A DNA stretch of 33,377 nt from Nanobdellota archaeon. Lineage in GTDB: Archaea; Nanobdellota; Nanobdellia; Woesearchaeales; WJIZ01. The notes under the pieces were generated by a model. That model was not told the DNA's origin. It ran no database searches and was given only the letters and a program-made list of their open reading frames with translations. The stretch spans positions 1 through 33,377 of the forward strand of contig JAGLMD010000019.1 of assembly GCA_023140175.1 (NCBI GenBank), given 5' to 3'. Position numbers and translations under genes: made by a program. Of this stretch, positions 10,601-17,226 are shown one piece after another (position 1 is the stretch's first letter; each line of letters begins with the position of its first letter).

Positions 10601-13511
10601 GACCCCCTCTCTCAATTGGTCAAACTCTTCTGACATTAATTTCGCTAACTATACCCTATTAATAGACGACAGCTCAGATTTCACCTCCCCCCTTAGATAC
10701 TATACCTACAATGAGACTAACACATCCTATGACCTCACTTCTCCATTAGCAGATAATATATGGTATTGGCGTGTAATAGCACATGATAAAGCAGGCAATA
10801 CCAGAAATTCAACAGATGACTTTGTATATATAGTTGATACTGCCGCTCCAAATGATTTCAATCTATATCTTCCTTCAAACAACACAGCATCCGCAAATAA
10901 CACCCCTTTCCTGAATTGGACCCAAAGCAGTGATGATTATTTCACAAATTATACTATTTATGTTGATGATAATAGGAGCTTCAGCTCTATCAATTTCACT
11001 TACTATACATTCAATAGTACCAATAATTCATATAGTGTAACTGCACCATGGACAAACAACACCATCTGGTATTGGCGAGTCATAGCATATGATATAGCAG
11101 GAAACATAAAGAATTCTACAGATATTTTTGTTTACATAACAGACAATCGCCCGCCTGTTATTAATTTATCTGCCCCTGGCAATGATTCAGAACAAAAATC
11201 TTCTGTTATAAATTTTGAATTTAACGTGACTGATCTTAGTTATATCTCAAATTGCAGTTTAATAATCGATGGACAAGTAAGAAAAACTGAGACAAGCATA
11301 CAAAAGAATGTGCTCAACACCATAACAGGCACATTCACAAATGGTTATTATGACTGGAGCATCAACTGCACAGATGCTGCAGGAAACATAAATGAATCAG
11401 AGACAAGAAGACTTAATATAAATGTAACACTGCCCCAATATAGATTTTATGAGAGTTGGTTCCAAAATGAATTATCTTCTGCCAACATAAATCTCTCGAC
11501 ACAGATAGATGGTACACAAAATACTATAATACTAAATGATATCATCGGTTTAAATAATTTCAATAATGCTACACTCTCAGTTGCAAATATTAGCAAACAG
11601 GGATTTTTGATACCTGCCAGCTCAACTATAACATTCAGTAGTTTTATGGATGCACAGAGCCCTGGCTCAGGCTTTCTTACTTGGGAAATATATAAAGTAA
11701 ATTCCTCTGGAGAATATCTCATCTGCCAGATAGGAGACAATGCTGGAACCGCCCCCCCTGCAGTTGAGATAGATAGCAACCAAGACAAACAATATATAGG
11801 CTCCTGCACATCCCCTGCATCAAGCACATTCCTTTCAGTTGATGACAGCTTCAAATTAGTTACTAACTTAAACAGCCTGTCAGCCAAAGACTATACAAAA
11901 TATGTTGATGACCTTAATACATATGTAGAGATACAGGGATATGCATTAGGAAATTTAACAGTCACTTTAGTAGAGCCAGGTTCTGATCCAAAACCAGGAG
12001 AAGGAGAGTATCTTAATTTATCCTGCCTCTTAAATTGCGAGCTGGGCTATTGCCTTGAAACAAACGTTTATGCTCAATTCAACACATCAAAAGAAGATTG
12101 GAAAGACATCTCAACAGACCAATTAGACAATATCATTCTTAACATAAGCCAAAATAATCCTGTTGTCTTAGGAATAATCAACACAACAACAGACGGAAAT
12201 TTCTCCTTATTAGCAAATAACGTATCAGAGGATAACAATATAAGGTGCTTTGCCGCATCTACATATGCAGATGCAATAAGTGATTATCAAAATGTCAGTA
12301 TTTTAGATAAGACAGCTCCAAATATCTCTCTGGTAAATCCGATAGAAGCTTATTCTGGAGCACCACAAACTATAACATTCAGCTACATCCCAAAAGACGC
12401 TCATTTAAAAAATTGCAGCTTATATGGAAATTTCTCAGGAATATGGACAATTAATCAAACAAATACAACACTAGTCTCAGGCCAGACAAACTATTTCCAG
12501 CCAGTCTATCTTTCCTATGGAAGCTATATATGGAATGTAAAATGCTATGACACATCTGGAAACTATAACTTCTCATCAGAAAACAGGACAATGATAATAG
12601 CAGGCGATCTTTTCATCAATTCTTCTGGCATTAAATTCAGCAAAGAAAATCCAATTGAGGGCGATAGCATAATGATTAATGCCACAGTACATAATCTTGC
12701 TGATAAAAATGAGACCGATGTCTTAATAAGATTCTATGAGGGTAATCCAGATAATGGAGGAATACAGATTAATAGCGACATTATTGTTAATATCACTGCC
12801 TTAAATAATAAAACAGTCAATGTTAGCTGGACAGCAAAAATAGGGAGCTTTGATTTCTTTGTCAAAGTTGATCCTGAAGACAATATAATTGAATCTGATG
12901 AAAACAACAACAAAGCTAACAATTCTTTATCTATATCTTCATATCATATCTATTATGGTAAAACAATAACAAACGTCCTGTTAGACAATGCTTTCAATAT
13001 GACAGTATTTTCATGGTTTAATGAAACAAATATAACAGGAAATATCTATGTAATAGACTCTGACAGCAGTATAGATTGGACAAGCTTATATGCAATAGGA
13101 AGAAACGATACAAATGGTTTCCAGGTAAATGATTGGGAAGAAGTTGACAGCCTATTAAATATGACCAATCTGACAGATTCTATCAATAATACATATATAC
13201 TAAACAGCCAGCCCAAAAACCTAACTGATTTTATTGTTAGAGGAAGTACAATTTACAATGTTTCTTTTGTCAATAGCACAAATTCATCTGATTTTATAAC
13301 AGGAATCATGTGGGACAGAAGCGATTCTGGAACTAATACATACTATGATGAAAACGAAATGGAAGACCTGGTTTTTGTAACAAAGCTCAATCCCAATAAT
13401 GAGGGAAAATATGGAAATTATGATTACGAGATCAAAATTCCTGCTAATCTAAGAAAATACAGGGTGCCGAATAACTATGACTCGGTTTCGATTTACACAG
13501 AATTAGAATAA
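4638..13511 (+). CDS. Giant secreted multi-domain surface protein, 2957 aa (giant 2)
   Basis: Residues 1-27 form a signal peptide. Two related small domains follow (about 28-107 and 163-245), each with a YRFLGIPE/YKFLGIPE motif and separated by an E/K-rich linker. Next comes a module ending in YWQIASDA (about 400-615), familiar to me from DPANN giant proteins. After that come many Ig-like domains, three FN3-like repeats with a WYWRVIAxDxAGN signature (about 1770-2170), a CARDB-like domain (about 2655-2765) and the C-terminal domain shared with giant 1 and the VEL family, ending YTELE. The mass is roughly 320 kDa before processing. No membrane helix follows the signal peptide. Start: GTG at 4638, inside the GTGA overlap; the GGTG ribosome-binding-like sequence coincides with the start codon itself, which suggests coupling to giant 1. 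The alternative ATG at 4668 would cut the signal peptide. Role inferred: surface filament, adhesin or coat. Confidence 0.93.
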   Translation: MKLNKIIWTSMILLIISMSIGLNSSASTITIDKNQYTIGNVVEIDLGLSDYTNIYLSIISDSEVYRFLGIPENPVKFIPKTIGNYSIKLFNLSNNSLISIYNFNVEAPAETEEEKEENKEENKSKEGLEQRIIKTINISSIKEDILNKNKTAKSDTTNTTKENVAVFTDKINYTLGEKIIIRIEPKTEHYHQLYISSEDSTYKFLGIPEKELTFIPKNSGKYYIELRDDTKLLSYYEFTIIQDNTENPPINSLADLKEKIAEITKYTKTKKPELRPIRNHFKPDEDPTFNFEFEKTKNQTKPAIFSTLSYPKKQTGKWESDEETIKTRILDSKNRLTSLTTEIEEVDDGKFKISIQEERAFRPGLYFLEINFSGSGEDTIIKQNFTWGVLAINTHKSIYLENELADIGIAVLDNNGKMVCDANVTLEITDPAGIKTTLTTPQDIIVTEACRIYDITQRPDYYTNYSINSAGTYLINLTAITKDGTWNIQDNFSVSENVDFDVSRGIPQTRIYPAVNYIMNISIKADKGHNGIINEYVPASFDISLYQGMTITTIGDTKILSWDVNLKAGDTISLAYEYDAPDVSPEFYLLGRLNIGSWEEARYWQIASDAANGQLEDTLFSCEKSILAVGERTNCTGVYEETANKVETWIVWLEDDAVQITRDDCLGDDFKITDVDLTTDNTECNSELDGAVTCTDWGKQVANQYIRWEIEACLADVDNQIITAASSSTQGTFVLDNVSVIETKAADYSINISINGNPNTDNTIDYITNATINGTCGAQAITCYLYGNVSGTMEMLASDNTLPFVVRYNASIPAGSYTFQVNSTNNITGRTNYLTVNKAGSSIQCLINGSQSNFGPYRYPFDVNVTANLVTPAAKTANISIDSFVNNSGSSPLIQITTINKGGNFTANCSFDGNQNYSSISESFWIYSNFAPYWSQNKSNDTAIYQGEDINLSVEWGDDYGLSHYIFGTNLSGSLVNSSPILFTGSPETTWNTSIINHTPGIVIGWQFFANDSYDAWNQTDIFSFTVLGIRWNDTAALEMGLIEVGDHILDYKEILSYGTNVNVHVDCSGSCTEITDDFPDTIIMNDEDTITVTFDCSSNKEGSYSANFSVYSNTDTILDIITVNCTVKDQTAPYWQDNVAYPASPINYSPGQKYQFNVTWNDNTGVANVTIEHNFTGILKNYSVDKDGNVYYYDIYDLSVGSYVWRYFANDSTGNLNLTDQWIYAVNKSDSFVNLTLNGSDDDIYILPGEEVNITGRLLKPANGFLQIFENGIPIYNGNDLISNIRAYPAGGNYNITLVYENSNYTNSTDSLFVYVQDFAPPIINLNYPENNSYLSVYNITFNFTLSDNVGLKNATLWANFSGTWQENETNQTGLINGASNFINVSWLAEGQYIWNVLAYDTSGNSNFSVSNFTLIIDRTPPAIEFIAPTPVNNSNQTGSAAIINVTHSEYHPDSITLYWNGTNETYRYSGGCTNITKNNLEDGTYTYYVWINDSAGNSNQTETYTLTKDSTPPSLFLVSPFDNRWNSSSLIKFEYNVSDNIMGVNNCSLVMNIIDKASDGTLTGSYTSSEGDYTNLTYNDNSYWYVGSDAPFAVIDAFAEVAFNLSSLIIDENDVSGINFSLNYCHSRETICNGNNATGNAEIGQNVSVYNYSSGKWVTLGHLNFGNGGNETNSSYSAKGTMGDFINDSSKEVKARFRVQFANQNPGSASFLVMDLSSIIVTAGKTNNTVQEGILQYFERDLPDGSHDWSIHCYDILGNVNISETRTINIDTVTPTKVTLLSPPDNTTSNNQNPLLNWTQTTENNFANYTIHVDNDQSFSSIDHIYYTYQIDNTSFQVADTWLNKNHWYWRVIAYDKAGNSNISEFFNYTVDIDAPELTLITENNTYSNTLTNTIQYSVNDFVNVSNCSLSINNKHNQTDKSIIRGITQSFIVDFSEEQSFYWNINCTDLAGNINVSETRLFTIDISSPLAFNINFPKNNTNTKNQTPSLNWSNSSDINFANYTLLIDDSSDFTSPLRYYTYNETNTSYDLTSPLADNIWYWRVIAHDKAGNTRNSTDDFVYIVDTAAPNDFNLYLPSNNTASANNTPFLNWTQSSDDYFTNYTIYVDDNRSFSSINFTYYTFNSTNNSYSVTAPWTNNTIWYWRVIAYDIAGNIKNSTDIFVYITDNRPPVINLSAPGNDSEQKSSVINFEFNVTDLSYISNCSLIIDGQVRKTETSIQKNVLNTITGTFTNGYYDWSINCTDAAGNINESETRRLNINVTLPQYRFYESWFQNELSSANINLSTQIDGTQNTIILNDIIGLNNFNNATLSVANISKQGFLIPASSTITFSSFMDAQSPGSGFLTWEIYKVNSSGEYLICQIGDNAGTAPPAVEIDSNQDKQYIGSCTSPASSTFLSVDDSFKLVTNLNSLSAKDYTKYVDDLNTYVEIQGYALGNLTVTLVEPGSDPKPGEGEYLNLSCLLNCELGYCLETNVYAQFNTSKEDWKDISTDQLDNIILNISQNNPVVLGIINTTTDGNFSLLANNVSEDNNIRCFAASTYADAISDYQNVSILDKTAPNISLVNPIEAYSGAPQTITFSYIPKDAHLKNCSLYGNFSGIWTINQTNTTLVSGQTNYFQPVYLSYGSYIWNVKCYDTSGNYNFSSENRTMIIAGDLFINSSGIKFSKENPIEGDSIMINATVHNLADKNETDVLIRFYEGNPDNGGIQINSDIIVNITALNNKTVNVSWTAKIGSFDFFVKVDPEDNIIESDENNNKANNSLSISSYHIYYGKTITNVLLDNAFNMTVFSWFNETNITGNIYVIDSDSSIDWTSLYAIGRNDTNGFQVNDWEEVDSLLNMTNLTDSINNTYILNSQPKNLTDFIVRGSTIYNVSFVNSTNSSDFITGIMWDRSDSGTNTYYDENEMEDLVFVTKLNPNNEGKYGNYDYEIKIPANLRKYRVPNNYDSVSIYTELE

Positions 13512-13629
13512 AGCATATTCATCATGCACAAAAATTCCGAAGGAATTTTTGGCACAACAAAATCAAAGATTTTGTGTGCAATTGAGCTTTGCTCAATTCG
13601 CACCCTAGAAATGCGGAGCATTTCTATGG

Positions 13630-13673
13630 CATTTGCGCCTTGCTCCTTTCCCCAAAGGAGTTGGGCGCTTTAT
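13630..13673. repeat. 44-bp hairpin unit, copy 1
   Basis: Identical over 44 bases to 13749-13792. It contains the arms GCGCC-TTG-CTCCTTT, a CCCC loop, and AAAGGAG-TTG-GGCGC, giving a long stem with an internal TTG/TTG bulge. The unit begins CATTTGCGCC and ends GGCGCTTTAT. A third, diverged unit with the same framing lies between the two copies (13683-13728) and keeps pairing through compensatory and G-U changes, which suggests the fold matters. Confidence 0.85.
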
Positions 13674-13748
13674 ATTCATCACATTTGCGTCTTTTCCCTT
13701 TTAAAACAAAGGGGAAAGGCGCTTTATGTTCGCAATTTGTGTTCATCA

Positions 13749-13792
13749 CATTTGCGCCTTGCTCCTTTCCCCAAAGGAGTTGGGCGCTTTAT
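13749..13792. repeat. 44-bp hairpin unit, copy 2
   Basis: An exact copy of 13630-13673, followed by a spacer and then the H4-like hairpin H8. The order H4-H5 at the left and H7-H8 at the right gives the array a roughly mirrored layout around the diverged H6. Confidence 0.85.
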
Positions 13793-13934
13793 GCTCATGT
13801 TTTCATCATGCCTAGAAATGTAAGCGTTTCTATGGCACTTGCGCATTGACACCTTTATCCATATAATAAGAGTTTCTTGCACTTCAGCATCGTCGCCAAT
13901 ATACAAATAGACTACTTGAAAATAATTACAAAAG

Positions 13935-13976
13935 CTTTTAAATACACAGAAAAAATAAAGAAACAAGGGGTGGACT
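13935..13976 (+). promoter_or_regulatory. TATA-type promoter and strong ribosome binding site for the 439-aa gene
   Basis: CTTTTAAATA (13935-13944) is a good archaeal TATA box. A start site ~25 bases downstream would fall near 13965. AGGGGTGG, immediately upstream of the ATG at 13977, is the strongest Shine-Dalgarno-like sequence in the window. The implied leader is only ~12 bases. This gene therefore appears to be transcribed separately from the giant genes. Confidence 0.55.
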
Positions 13977-15296
13977 ATGGTTACTAAATTCATTAGTGGA
14001 TTAATGAAGAAAAAAGGCGAAAAAGTAGACAGTAAAGAGAAGAAAAGCACAGAAGATATTCCTGATGAATTGCCGACACTGGCAGATGAGATAACTGAAG
14101 AGCAAGAAGAAAAAAGCACAGAAGATATTGAAAAAGTAAATGATTTCAAAGAGATTGAAGAGAAACCCGAAGAGGGAGCTAACAAAGTAAAAGACTTTGA
14201 AGAACTGGATGAAAAACCAATAGAGAAAGCTGAAAAAGTAAAAGACTTTGAAGAACTGGATGAAAAACCAATAGAGAAAGCTGAAAACGATTCTGCCCCG
14301 CTCCAACAGCCTGTTGATTCTGAAGCTATAGAACATGAAAAAGTTCCAGAAACAAAAGAAGCCCCAGTCCAGCTTAAACCATTGCCCCCTGAAAAGAGAG
14401 TAGAAGAAGAGAAAAAACAGCATATTAATAATGAAGAAATTGTAGAACAGCCAATTATTGACAAAAAAACAGAAGAGGGTAGAGGCTTTTTCTCAGAAAT
14501 CCTGTCCTTGTCTATAAATCAGGGAATTAACGAAAACATATTAAAGCAGGATCTAACTAAAGGGATGAAAGATTTCTGGTATTTCCATCCACAGCAGAAG
14601 GGAAGGTTTAAGAATAAGGAGCTCCTAAGACATGATATAATTAATGGATTGACTGAATTAAAAAGGCTGGAAGATAGGTGGACAGCCCAAAAAGCATTCT
14701 TAGATGAAGATAAAAGATCTCTTTTTGAGAAGGAAAGAGACATCAAGACTAAAGCAGAAGAACTGCAAAGAACCTTAAGCCAGCTCAAATTTTACGAAGA
14801 TTTACCTGCAAAAAAATTCTTTTGGCTGAAAAATGGCATAGTCATAAAAAATATTTATGAGTTGATGAATTTATTAGAGGTAATGAACAATAGCACATTT
14901 AATCATCATGTAAACGATAACGTAAATGACTTCAGCGAGTGGATAGAAAACAGCGTAGGAAACAAAGAATTAGCAAAAAAGATTGGTTCTGCAAGAACAA
15001 GAGAAGAGATGTCTATTATCCTGGAGAACGCCTTGATAGGAAGCACATATAGAGTAGGGTCTGATGAATATTTCAGGATGTGCAATGGACAGGTAATAAA
15101 GAATATCAAAGAACTGATAACTGCATTGAAAGAGATAAATGAGCCTATTTTCATGACACATGTAAATGAAGAAAAGAATGATTTTGACTTATGGATTAGG
15201 CATGTCTTTAAAAATGAGTATCTCGCAGACAGATTGAAAATAGCAAAATCAAGGGAAGACATGATAAATATTCTGGAAAGTTATTATTATCTATAG
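13977..15296 (+). CDS. Cytoplasmic protein: acidic repetitive head, coiled coil, two DUF5752-like domains
   Basis: 439 aa with no signal peptide or membrane helix, the first gene of the window that looks intracellular. Residues 1-175 are low-complexity and rich in E and K, with a 17-residue motif (KVKDFEELDEKPIEKAE) present twice exactly and once in degenerate form. A helical part (about 180-270) looks partly coiled-coil. Two homologous ~72-residue domains follow: about 279-350 (WLKNGIVIKNIYELM...NDFSEWI...LAKKI) and about 363-436 (FRMCNGQVIKNIKEL...NDFDLWI...LADRL). The pattern of ViKNixEL, HVNxxxNDF and W-I matches what I remember of DUF5752, a family of unknown function. Start: ATG preceded by AGGGGTGG. 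A scaffold or adaptor role is possible; the function is unknown. Confidence 0.85.
   Translation: MVTKFISGLMKKKGEKVDSKEKKSTEDIPDELPTLADEITEEQEEKSTEDIEKVNDFKEIEEKPEEGANKVKDFEELDEKPIEKAEKVKDFEELDEKPIEKAENDSAPLQQPVDSEAIEHEKVPETKEAPVQLKPLPPEKRVEEEKKQHINNEEIVEQPIIDKKTEEGRGFFSEILSLSINQGINENILKQDLTKGMKDFWYFHPQQKGRFKNKELLRHDIINGLTELKRLEDRWTAQKAFLDEDKRSLFEKERDIKTKAEELQRTLSQLKFYEDLPAKKFFWLKNGIVIKNIYELMNLLEVMNNSTFNHHVNDNVNDFSEWIENSVGNKELAKKIGSARTREEMSIILENALIGSTYRVGSDEYFRMCNGQVIKNIKELITALKEINEPIFMTHVNEEKNDFDLWIRHVFKNEYLADRLKIAKSREDMINILESYYYL
14184..14285 (+). repeat. Perfect 51-bp in-frame tandem repeat, two copies
   Basis: Copies 14184-14234 and 14235-14285 are identical in all 51 bases and encode a 17-aa acidic motif. 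A diverged third protein-level copy (KVNDFKEIEEKPEEGAN) lies just upstream. Identity at synonymous positions indicates a recent duplication or ongoing copy-number change. Confidence 0.95.
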
Positions 15297-15627
15297 CCCC
15301 CTTATCTTATATATAATATATTCTAACACTGGGCATTTCATAAATATCTAGACAGTAACAGATAGATTTGTTTTAACACTTTACTAAGAAATGTAATAAC
15401 AAAAATATCTTAATTTTAGTCTCAACCAGAGGACAATAAAGCAGGCTATAACCCGGATATTTCTCCAAAAAAGATTGTTAACATATCATTTTCTTCGTCG
15501 ATAAACCCCTGCATCTAAAAAAATAGAAACATTTATATATAAGTATATAAATTAGTATACTAATCTAGTATAAATATAACTAGATGATTAATTAAGATAC
15601 CAGTAATGTAAAGCGTGATAAAAGCAA
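15297..15627. other. 331-bp intergenic region with no gene seen
   Basis: I find no plausible ORF or tRNA here. The proximal ~225 bases are featureless AT-rich sequence. The distal 100 bases carry the promoter and palindromes described separately. ATGATTAATTAAG near 15585 recurs in the 30267-30509 intergenic region, though such a simple string may be coincidental. Confidence 0.6.
15526..15583 (+). promoter_or_regulatory. Promoter with palindromic operator-like sites at the expected start
   Basis: GAAAC followed by ATTTATATATA (TATA box about 15532-15539) forms a BRE/TATA pair. The expected start, ~25 bases downstream, falls inside ATTAGTATACTAAT (15551-15564), a perfect 14-bp palindrome. It is followed at once by CTAGTATAAATATAACTAG (15565-15583), with CTAGT/ACTAG arms. 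Two dyads at the initiation site are typical of repressor operators. The binding protein is not identified; the double-HTH and RHH proteins of this window are candidates. Confidence 0.6.
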
Positions 15628-15837
15628 ATGGAAGAACCAAGCGTATTCGAAGAGTTTATCGAAAAAGAAGTAAAGGCCCCTTACAGAGATGGAACTCAAT
15701 TCAAGATAGCTCGCGGCAAATTAGTTTCTATAAATAATGGCTTTGTAAAAATTAAGGGCGGCCTTGGCACAATAATAATCAACGAAAAGAATATAGAGAA
15801 AATGTCTAGCGTTAGCGGAAAGAAAAGAGTAAGCTAA
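15628..15837 (+). CDS. Small Sm-like beta-barrel protein (copy 1)
   Basis: 69 aa, no signal peptide. The core GKxVKAPYRDGTQFKIARGKL, an N/D-G turn, VKIKG and GTIIINEKNIEKM give five short strands with glycines placed as in Sm/LSm proteins (compare Sm1 'DG...G.L'). That fold is inferred, with no search done. A close paralog (63 aa) lies at 20927; the central DNA is nearly identical between the two. This gene is the first of the cluster behind the palindromic promoter, with GTGAT eight bases before its ATG as ribosome binding site. It ends in an extra basic tail (SGKKRVS) that the paralog lacks. Possible roles are RNA binding or small regulatory assembly. It could equally be another small barrel (KOW/SH3-like). 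Confidence 0.75.
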   Translation: MEEPSVFEEFIEKEVKAPYRDGTQFKIARGKLVSINNGFVKIKGGLGTIIINEKNIEKMSSVSGKKRVS

Positions 15838-15850
15838 TTCTAGACAGCTC

Positions 15851-15873
15851 ATTATGAACTAAGAGTTCATAAT
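15851..15873. other. Perfect 10-bp inverted repeat between Sm-like gene and VEL1
   Basis: ATTATGAACT-AAG-AGTTCATAAT is a fully paired 10-bp stem with a 3-base loop, 13 bases after the Sm-like stop and ~30 bases before VEL1. A GAGGTG ribosome binding site (15892-15897) lies downstream, outside the stem. It may be an operator, an mRNA-processing or stability hairpin, or an attenuator. No T-run follows, so it is unlikely to be a simple terminator. Confidence 0.75.
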
Positions 15874-15905
15874 TCACAAAAAAATAACCACGAGGTGTAA
15901 ATTAG

Positions 15906-17180
15906 ATGAAAAAGAATGAGTTAATTAGGAGAATTTTTCTTATGGCGTTATTATCTACTATAGCTATAGGCGTTGTATATGCAGCCCCTACAGATCCAAC
16001 AGGGCCGCAGAATATAACTATAAGTCCTAGTTCAAGATTTGATACTGGCAACTATCCTGCTATGACACTATACGCAGAAGCAGGAAACCTTACCCAATTG
16101 ACTATTACATCACTATCCCAAACCCAAACATGGCAGGGATATTATGGTGAAATATCAGGTACAATAACATTAGATGATGCAAGTGAATATACTTTATATG
16201 ACTGGTATTCTGCAGAGCCTCAGGGAGAAATTTATGCTGCTTCTGAAATAGTCTCAGACTGGGAAACAGTACATTGTTTTAACTATAGCAACAATGGAAC
16301 CAATCACTTCTATTATTATGATGGTGGAACCAAAAACACAACAACCACTATTGTTTTAAACCTATCTGAACTAGAAACAGGCAGCCTGGACTGGTCTTTA
16401 GGGCTATCAGCAGGCAATTATGATGGAGTAGATGAGACATTCAATGAAAGTGGAACAATAGCTAGTGTCTGGACCCCAAGTGGAACAACATATGCAGATC
16501 ATATGGAATTTATGGTTGGCACAATTAATATCTCAGGAGGATCCTGCCCGGCAACAAACACATATGAAATAGCCTGTATAAATAAGACAAATCCATCACA
16601 AGCTAATCAGGCTGAAGCACTTAGAAGAAATTGTTATAATGTAACTGACGGCACCGAATTAGTTAATATTATTGCAGATGGAAGTAATGCTACTTATGGA
16701 AACCAGACAATATGTGATATAAATCTCACTAACCCATCTCTATTAGGAGATATCGAGATATGGGTGGGCAATGCAAACTACTCTGACCAGTCATTTGAAC
16801 ATGGTGGATGGTATGAAATCAAAGTAAATGCCAGCAATGCAGAATATGGAAATCAGACAATATGCGATGTTTATACTGCTGATGCAACCCAGATGGCAAA
16901 TGCCAGCTTATGGGAAGGAGATATATATACTAACCAGATATTCCAATTGGATGGATGGAAAGATGGCAGCAATTTCCAGGAAGTTCTGCTAACAATAAAC
17001 AACACTGAAACAATAATCTACACAACAATCATAGAAAACAGAAGACAAGATAACTTAACAGACCCAAAAGGCTACAACGACCAGACGCATGATTTCCAGA
17101 TGTTGGTAGGAGACGACGGCCACGCAGGCCCAAAACAGGATACAACAACCACCTATTATTTCTATGTGGAATTGGAATAA
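15906..17180 (+). CDS. Secreted VEL-family surface protein with internal repeat insertion (VEL1)
   Basis: 424 aa. The signal peptide ends near VYA, and the mature protein begins APTDPT, close to its paralogs' starts. The N-terminal half has the family pattern WQGYYGEISG...LDD, YTLYDW, GEIYAA. The C-terminal part has EVLLTINN, HDFQMLVG and the terminal YYFYVELE. Unlike VEL2-4, it carries a ~150-residue insertion containing a ~50-aa repeat (NATYGNQTICD and NAEYGNQTICD). Several cysteine pairs and many N-x-S/T sites fit an extracellular protein. No membrane anchor is present. Start: ATG after GAGGTG. A T-rich tract follows the stop. I recall similar proteins in DPANN genomes only as hypotheticals; the role is unknown, perhaps subunit of a surface structure. 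Confidence 0.88.
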   Translation: MKKNELIRRIFLMALLSTIAIGVVYAAPTDPTGPQNITISPSSRFDTGNYPAMTLYAEAGNLTQLTITSLSQTQTWQGYYGEISGTITLDDASEYTLYDWYSAEPQGEIYAASEIVSDWETVHCFNYSNNGTNHFYYYDGGTKNTTTTIVLNLSELETGSLDWSLGLSAGNYDGVDETFNESGTIASVWTPSGTTYADHMEFMVGTINISGGSCPATNTYEIACINKTNPSQANQAEALRRNCYNVTDGTELVNIIADGSNATYGNQTICDINLTNPSLLGDIEIWVGNANYSDQSFEHGGWYEIKVNASNAEYGNQTICDVYTADATQMANASLWEGDIYTNQIFQLDGWKDGSNFQEVLLTINNTETIIYTTIIENRRQDNLTDPKGYNDQTHDFQMLVGDDGHAGPKQDTTTTYYFYVELE

Positions 17181-17185
17181 ACTGA

Positions 17186-17202
17186 TTTATTTTTTTATTT
17201 TT
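17186..17202 (+). terminator. T-rich terminator after VEL1
   Basis: TTTATTTTTTTATTTTT directly follows the VEL1 stop. Archaeal RNA polymerase terminates at such T-tracts without needing a hairpin. It separates VEL1 from VEL2, although read-through is possible and no convincing TATA box is visible in the 24 bases left before VEL2. Confidence 0.5.
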
Positions 17203-17226
17203 GCATAACAGAAAATATGACATAAA

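Larger units (their letters stand above)
13525..13846. repeat. Array of about eight consecutive hairpin-forming inverted repeats
   Basis: This noncoding stretch directly follows giant 2. Reading left to right: H1 AAAAATTCC-GAA-GGAATTTTT (13530-13550); H2 CAAAATC-AAA-GATTTTG with outer GCACA/TGTGC (13552-13579); H3 AATTGAGC-TTT-GCTCAATT with outer GTGC/GCAC (13576-13603); H4 TAGAAATGC-GGA-GCATTTCTA (13606-13626). H5 and H7 are an identical pair built on GCGCC/GGCGC and CTCCTTT/AAAGGAG arms. H6 is a 15-bp stem with two G-U pairs between them. H8 (13813-13832) is a diverged copy of H4. The first three overlap through shared GCA/TGC arms. The decamer TTCATCATGC begins at 13518 and recurs at 13802, bracketing the array. 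It could be a terminator cluster, a REP/MITE-like element or a structured RNA. The hairpins are plain; the role is not. Confidence 0.8.

Noticed and set aside
13630-13792. CRISPR array
   Set aside because: Only two identical units plus one diverged unit occur, each an internal hairpin with unequal short related spacers, and no cas gene is present.
13524-13849. ORFs of 99 and 86 aa inside the hairpin array
   Set aside because: They simply read through the inverted repeats in two frames, giving repeated CSFPQRSWALY-type peptides. There is no ribosome binding site and no resemblance to a protein family.
13724-14464. Minus-strand 246-aa ORF rich in S and F
   Set aside because: It is antisense to the acidic E/K-rich head of the 439-aa gene; GAA/AAA codons read backwards give Ser/Phe runs. 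It also runs into the hairpin array.
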